Of a stretch of 64,000 bases of DNA, positions 63,036 to 64,000 are shown in pieces; position 1 is the first letter of the stretch; the number at the start of each line of letters is the position of its first letter. The stretch covers positions 248,001 through 312,000 of the forward strand of contig JAMWFC010000041.1 of NCBI GenBank assembly GCA_027475525.1, given 5' to 3'. A program made the translations under genes and the position numbers. The notes beneath the pieces are model-generated. The model made no database searches and was not told the origin of the DNA. It saw only the letters and a program-made list of their open reading frames with translations. This stretch comes from Macrolepiota albuminosa (taxonomy: Eukaryota; Basidiomycota; Agaricomycetes; Agaricales; Agaricaceae).

Positions 63036-64000
63036 ATGGGGTCTACATCCTCGAAGCCTCATTCAACGGCGAAGCCTGCTTCAAAGCACAGAAATCGAGG
63101 CTACTATGACTATAATCAGCATTATCTGCCTGGATACTGGCCAGCTGGTACTGAGGCAGCTTATGGCTATCCTCGTCCTGGAGTAGTTCCAACCTATGCT
63201 GCTGCTGTACCTCCGTTGCCCCAATATCCCGTTTACTACCCAGCCCATGTTCCTGCGCCTGTCGTAATGCCAGAACCCCAGCCGTATGTCCCTCCACAAC
63301 CACCTGCAGTACGGACTGTGATCCCAACCGTTGCCCGACCTCCAATTCAACCCGAACAGGCTGCTGCCAATCCACGCGTTATACAGCCTGTGATACCCCC
63401 TGTCTCGCCCCAAGAACAGCCCAAGAAACGTAAACCACCTCGCAAGAAAACGCCGATTGCAGTGATTACTTTTGGATCACCAAACAACAAAGAGCATGCT
63501 CGACGTGCGTCTTCTCGTCCAACCCCCCATTTGCTAACGACCCTGAGTACAGGTTTCCCAACCACAGGGTCTTCCCAATCCAGCGCGAACCGGACGTCTC
63601 CTGATCCCTCGCGTAACAAGTCTCCACTGCAAGCGCGATTTACTTCACGGTCCGAACGACCGCCAACGACGTCGCCCACCCGGTCGTTCCATGACCGGCG
63701 GGACTCGACGTCCGCCGCCGGAGAGCATCCGCATAACCCGCTACCCAAAGTCCCCGTGGACATATTCACGACCACGCCATACAAACACCTCTTGGAGGAA
63801 CTCACAATGTGGCCGCCGCCCTCGCTCGAGTCCAAGAAACCCATCACAGTCCAACAGGAACCGGAGATCCAAGATCCTCCCTTGCCACCAAAAAAGGGCC
63901 GCTTCGGGCTTGGGAAGAAGAACCCGCGGCCGCCGCCGCTCTCGCAGACCAAACTCGCGTACGTGCCGCCCACGCGTGGCAGCGCACCCGCAAGCGCGAT
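63036..64000 (+). CDS. Proline-rich protein, 5' part (runs off the window)
   Basis: Open from ATG 63,036 to the window edge (321 codons) with no stop. The N-terminus MGSTSSKP fits an N-myristoylation signal. It is followed by a Pro/Tyr-rich disordered region (WPAGTEAAYGYPRPGVVPTY), a basic patch (PKKRKPPRKKTP), a Ser/Arg/Pro-rich stretch (RNKSPLQARFTSRSERPPTT) and more Pro-rich sequence (RFGLGKKNPRPPPLSQTKLA). The order resembles Agaricomycete proteins in which a disordered N-terminus precedes a C-terminal domain, but that domain would lie outside the window. A short intron cannot be excluded. Role unknown. Confidence 0.65.
   Translation, partial: MGSTSSKPHSTAKPASKHRNRGYYDYNQHYLPGYWPAGTEAAYGYPRPGVVPTYAAAVPPLPQYPVYYPAHVPAPVVMPEPQPYVPPQPPAVRTVIPTVARPPIQPEQAAANPRVIQPVIPPVSPQEQPKKRKPPRKKTPIAVITFGSPNNKEHARRASSRPTPHLLTTLSTGFPTTGSSQSSANRTSPDPSRNKSPLQARFTSRSERPPTTSPTRSFHDRRDSTSAAGEHPHNPLPKVPVDIFTTTPYKHLLEELTMWPPPSLESKKPITVQQEPEIQDPPLPPKKGRFGLGKKNPRPPPLSQTKLAYVPPTRGSAPASA

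Noticed and set aside
63347..63973. A 208-residue minus-strand ORF
   Set aside because: It is antisense to the proline-rich gene, which has the better codon pattern and a plausible start; the minus frame is a shadow of GC-rich sequence.

Overview
The window is nuclear DNA of a filamentous basidiomycete, most likely an Agaricomycete. The reasons are short GT-AG introns (46-101 bp, mostly 50-70), F-box-like and BTB gene families of that type, and Ty3/gypsy chromoviruses with chromodomains. The species cannot be named from sequence alone.

Positions 1 to about 45,417 are a nest of LTR retrotransposons, resolved by LTR ends and target-site duplications (TSDs). The oldest is element C (minus strand, 29,810-30,925 and 42,374-45,228). 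It is heavily CpG-decayed and abuts a relic LTR of family D at 45,229. C was entered by element A (plus strand, 1-9,806 and 29,070-29,809; its 5' end lies outside the window). It was also entered, very recently, by element E (minus strand, 30,926-42,373), whose 948-bp LTRs differ at one base. A took a solo D-family LTR in its protease (2,497-2,817; TSD GCCAT) and then a full element D in its third ORF (9,807-29,069; TSD GAGGC). The 5' LTR of D was in turn entered by element B (minus strand, 9,979-22,732; TSD GGAAT). A, B and C are one family, with gag-pol, a chromodomain and, in A and B, a large unrecognised third ORF downstream of the integrase. D is a Tf1/sushi-like chromovirus with an apparent self-priming site. 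E carries gag-pol plus a spliced antisense gene (32,043-34,448) for a protein with a Zn2Cys6-like cysteine cluster. E is also saturated with the hexamers CGSYAA/TTRSCG, about tenfold above chance. The antisense gene and the hexamers together are the best candidate here for an undescribed system.

Positions 45,418-64,000 are host sequence: an orphan secreted protein (47,258-47,617, minus), a duplicated block with a broken (left) and intact (right) F-box-like gene next to ITP pyrophosphatase, an SDR pseudogene, a BTB protein gene (minus), a head-to-head pair of 4HBT-fold thioesterase genes with matching intron positions, and the 5' part of a proline-rich gene running off the end.

Thirty-two perfect head-to-tail duplications, each exactly 77 bp and unrelated in sequence, are scattered through the window (21 of them in B). 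They look like unmerged k=77 contig overlaps from assembly. Several frame breaks in B, D, E and one thioesterase gene come from them and should not be read as mutations.
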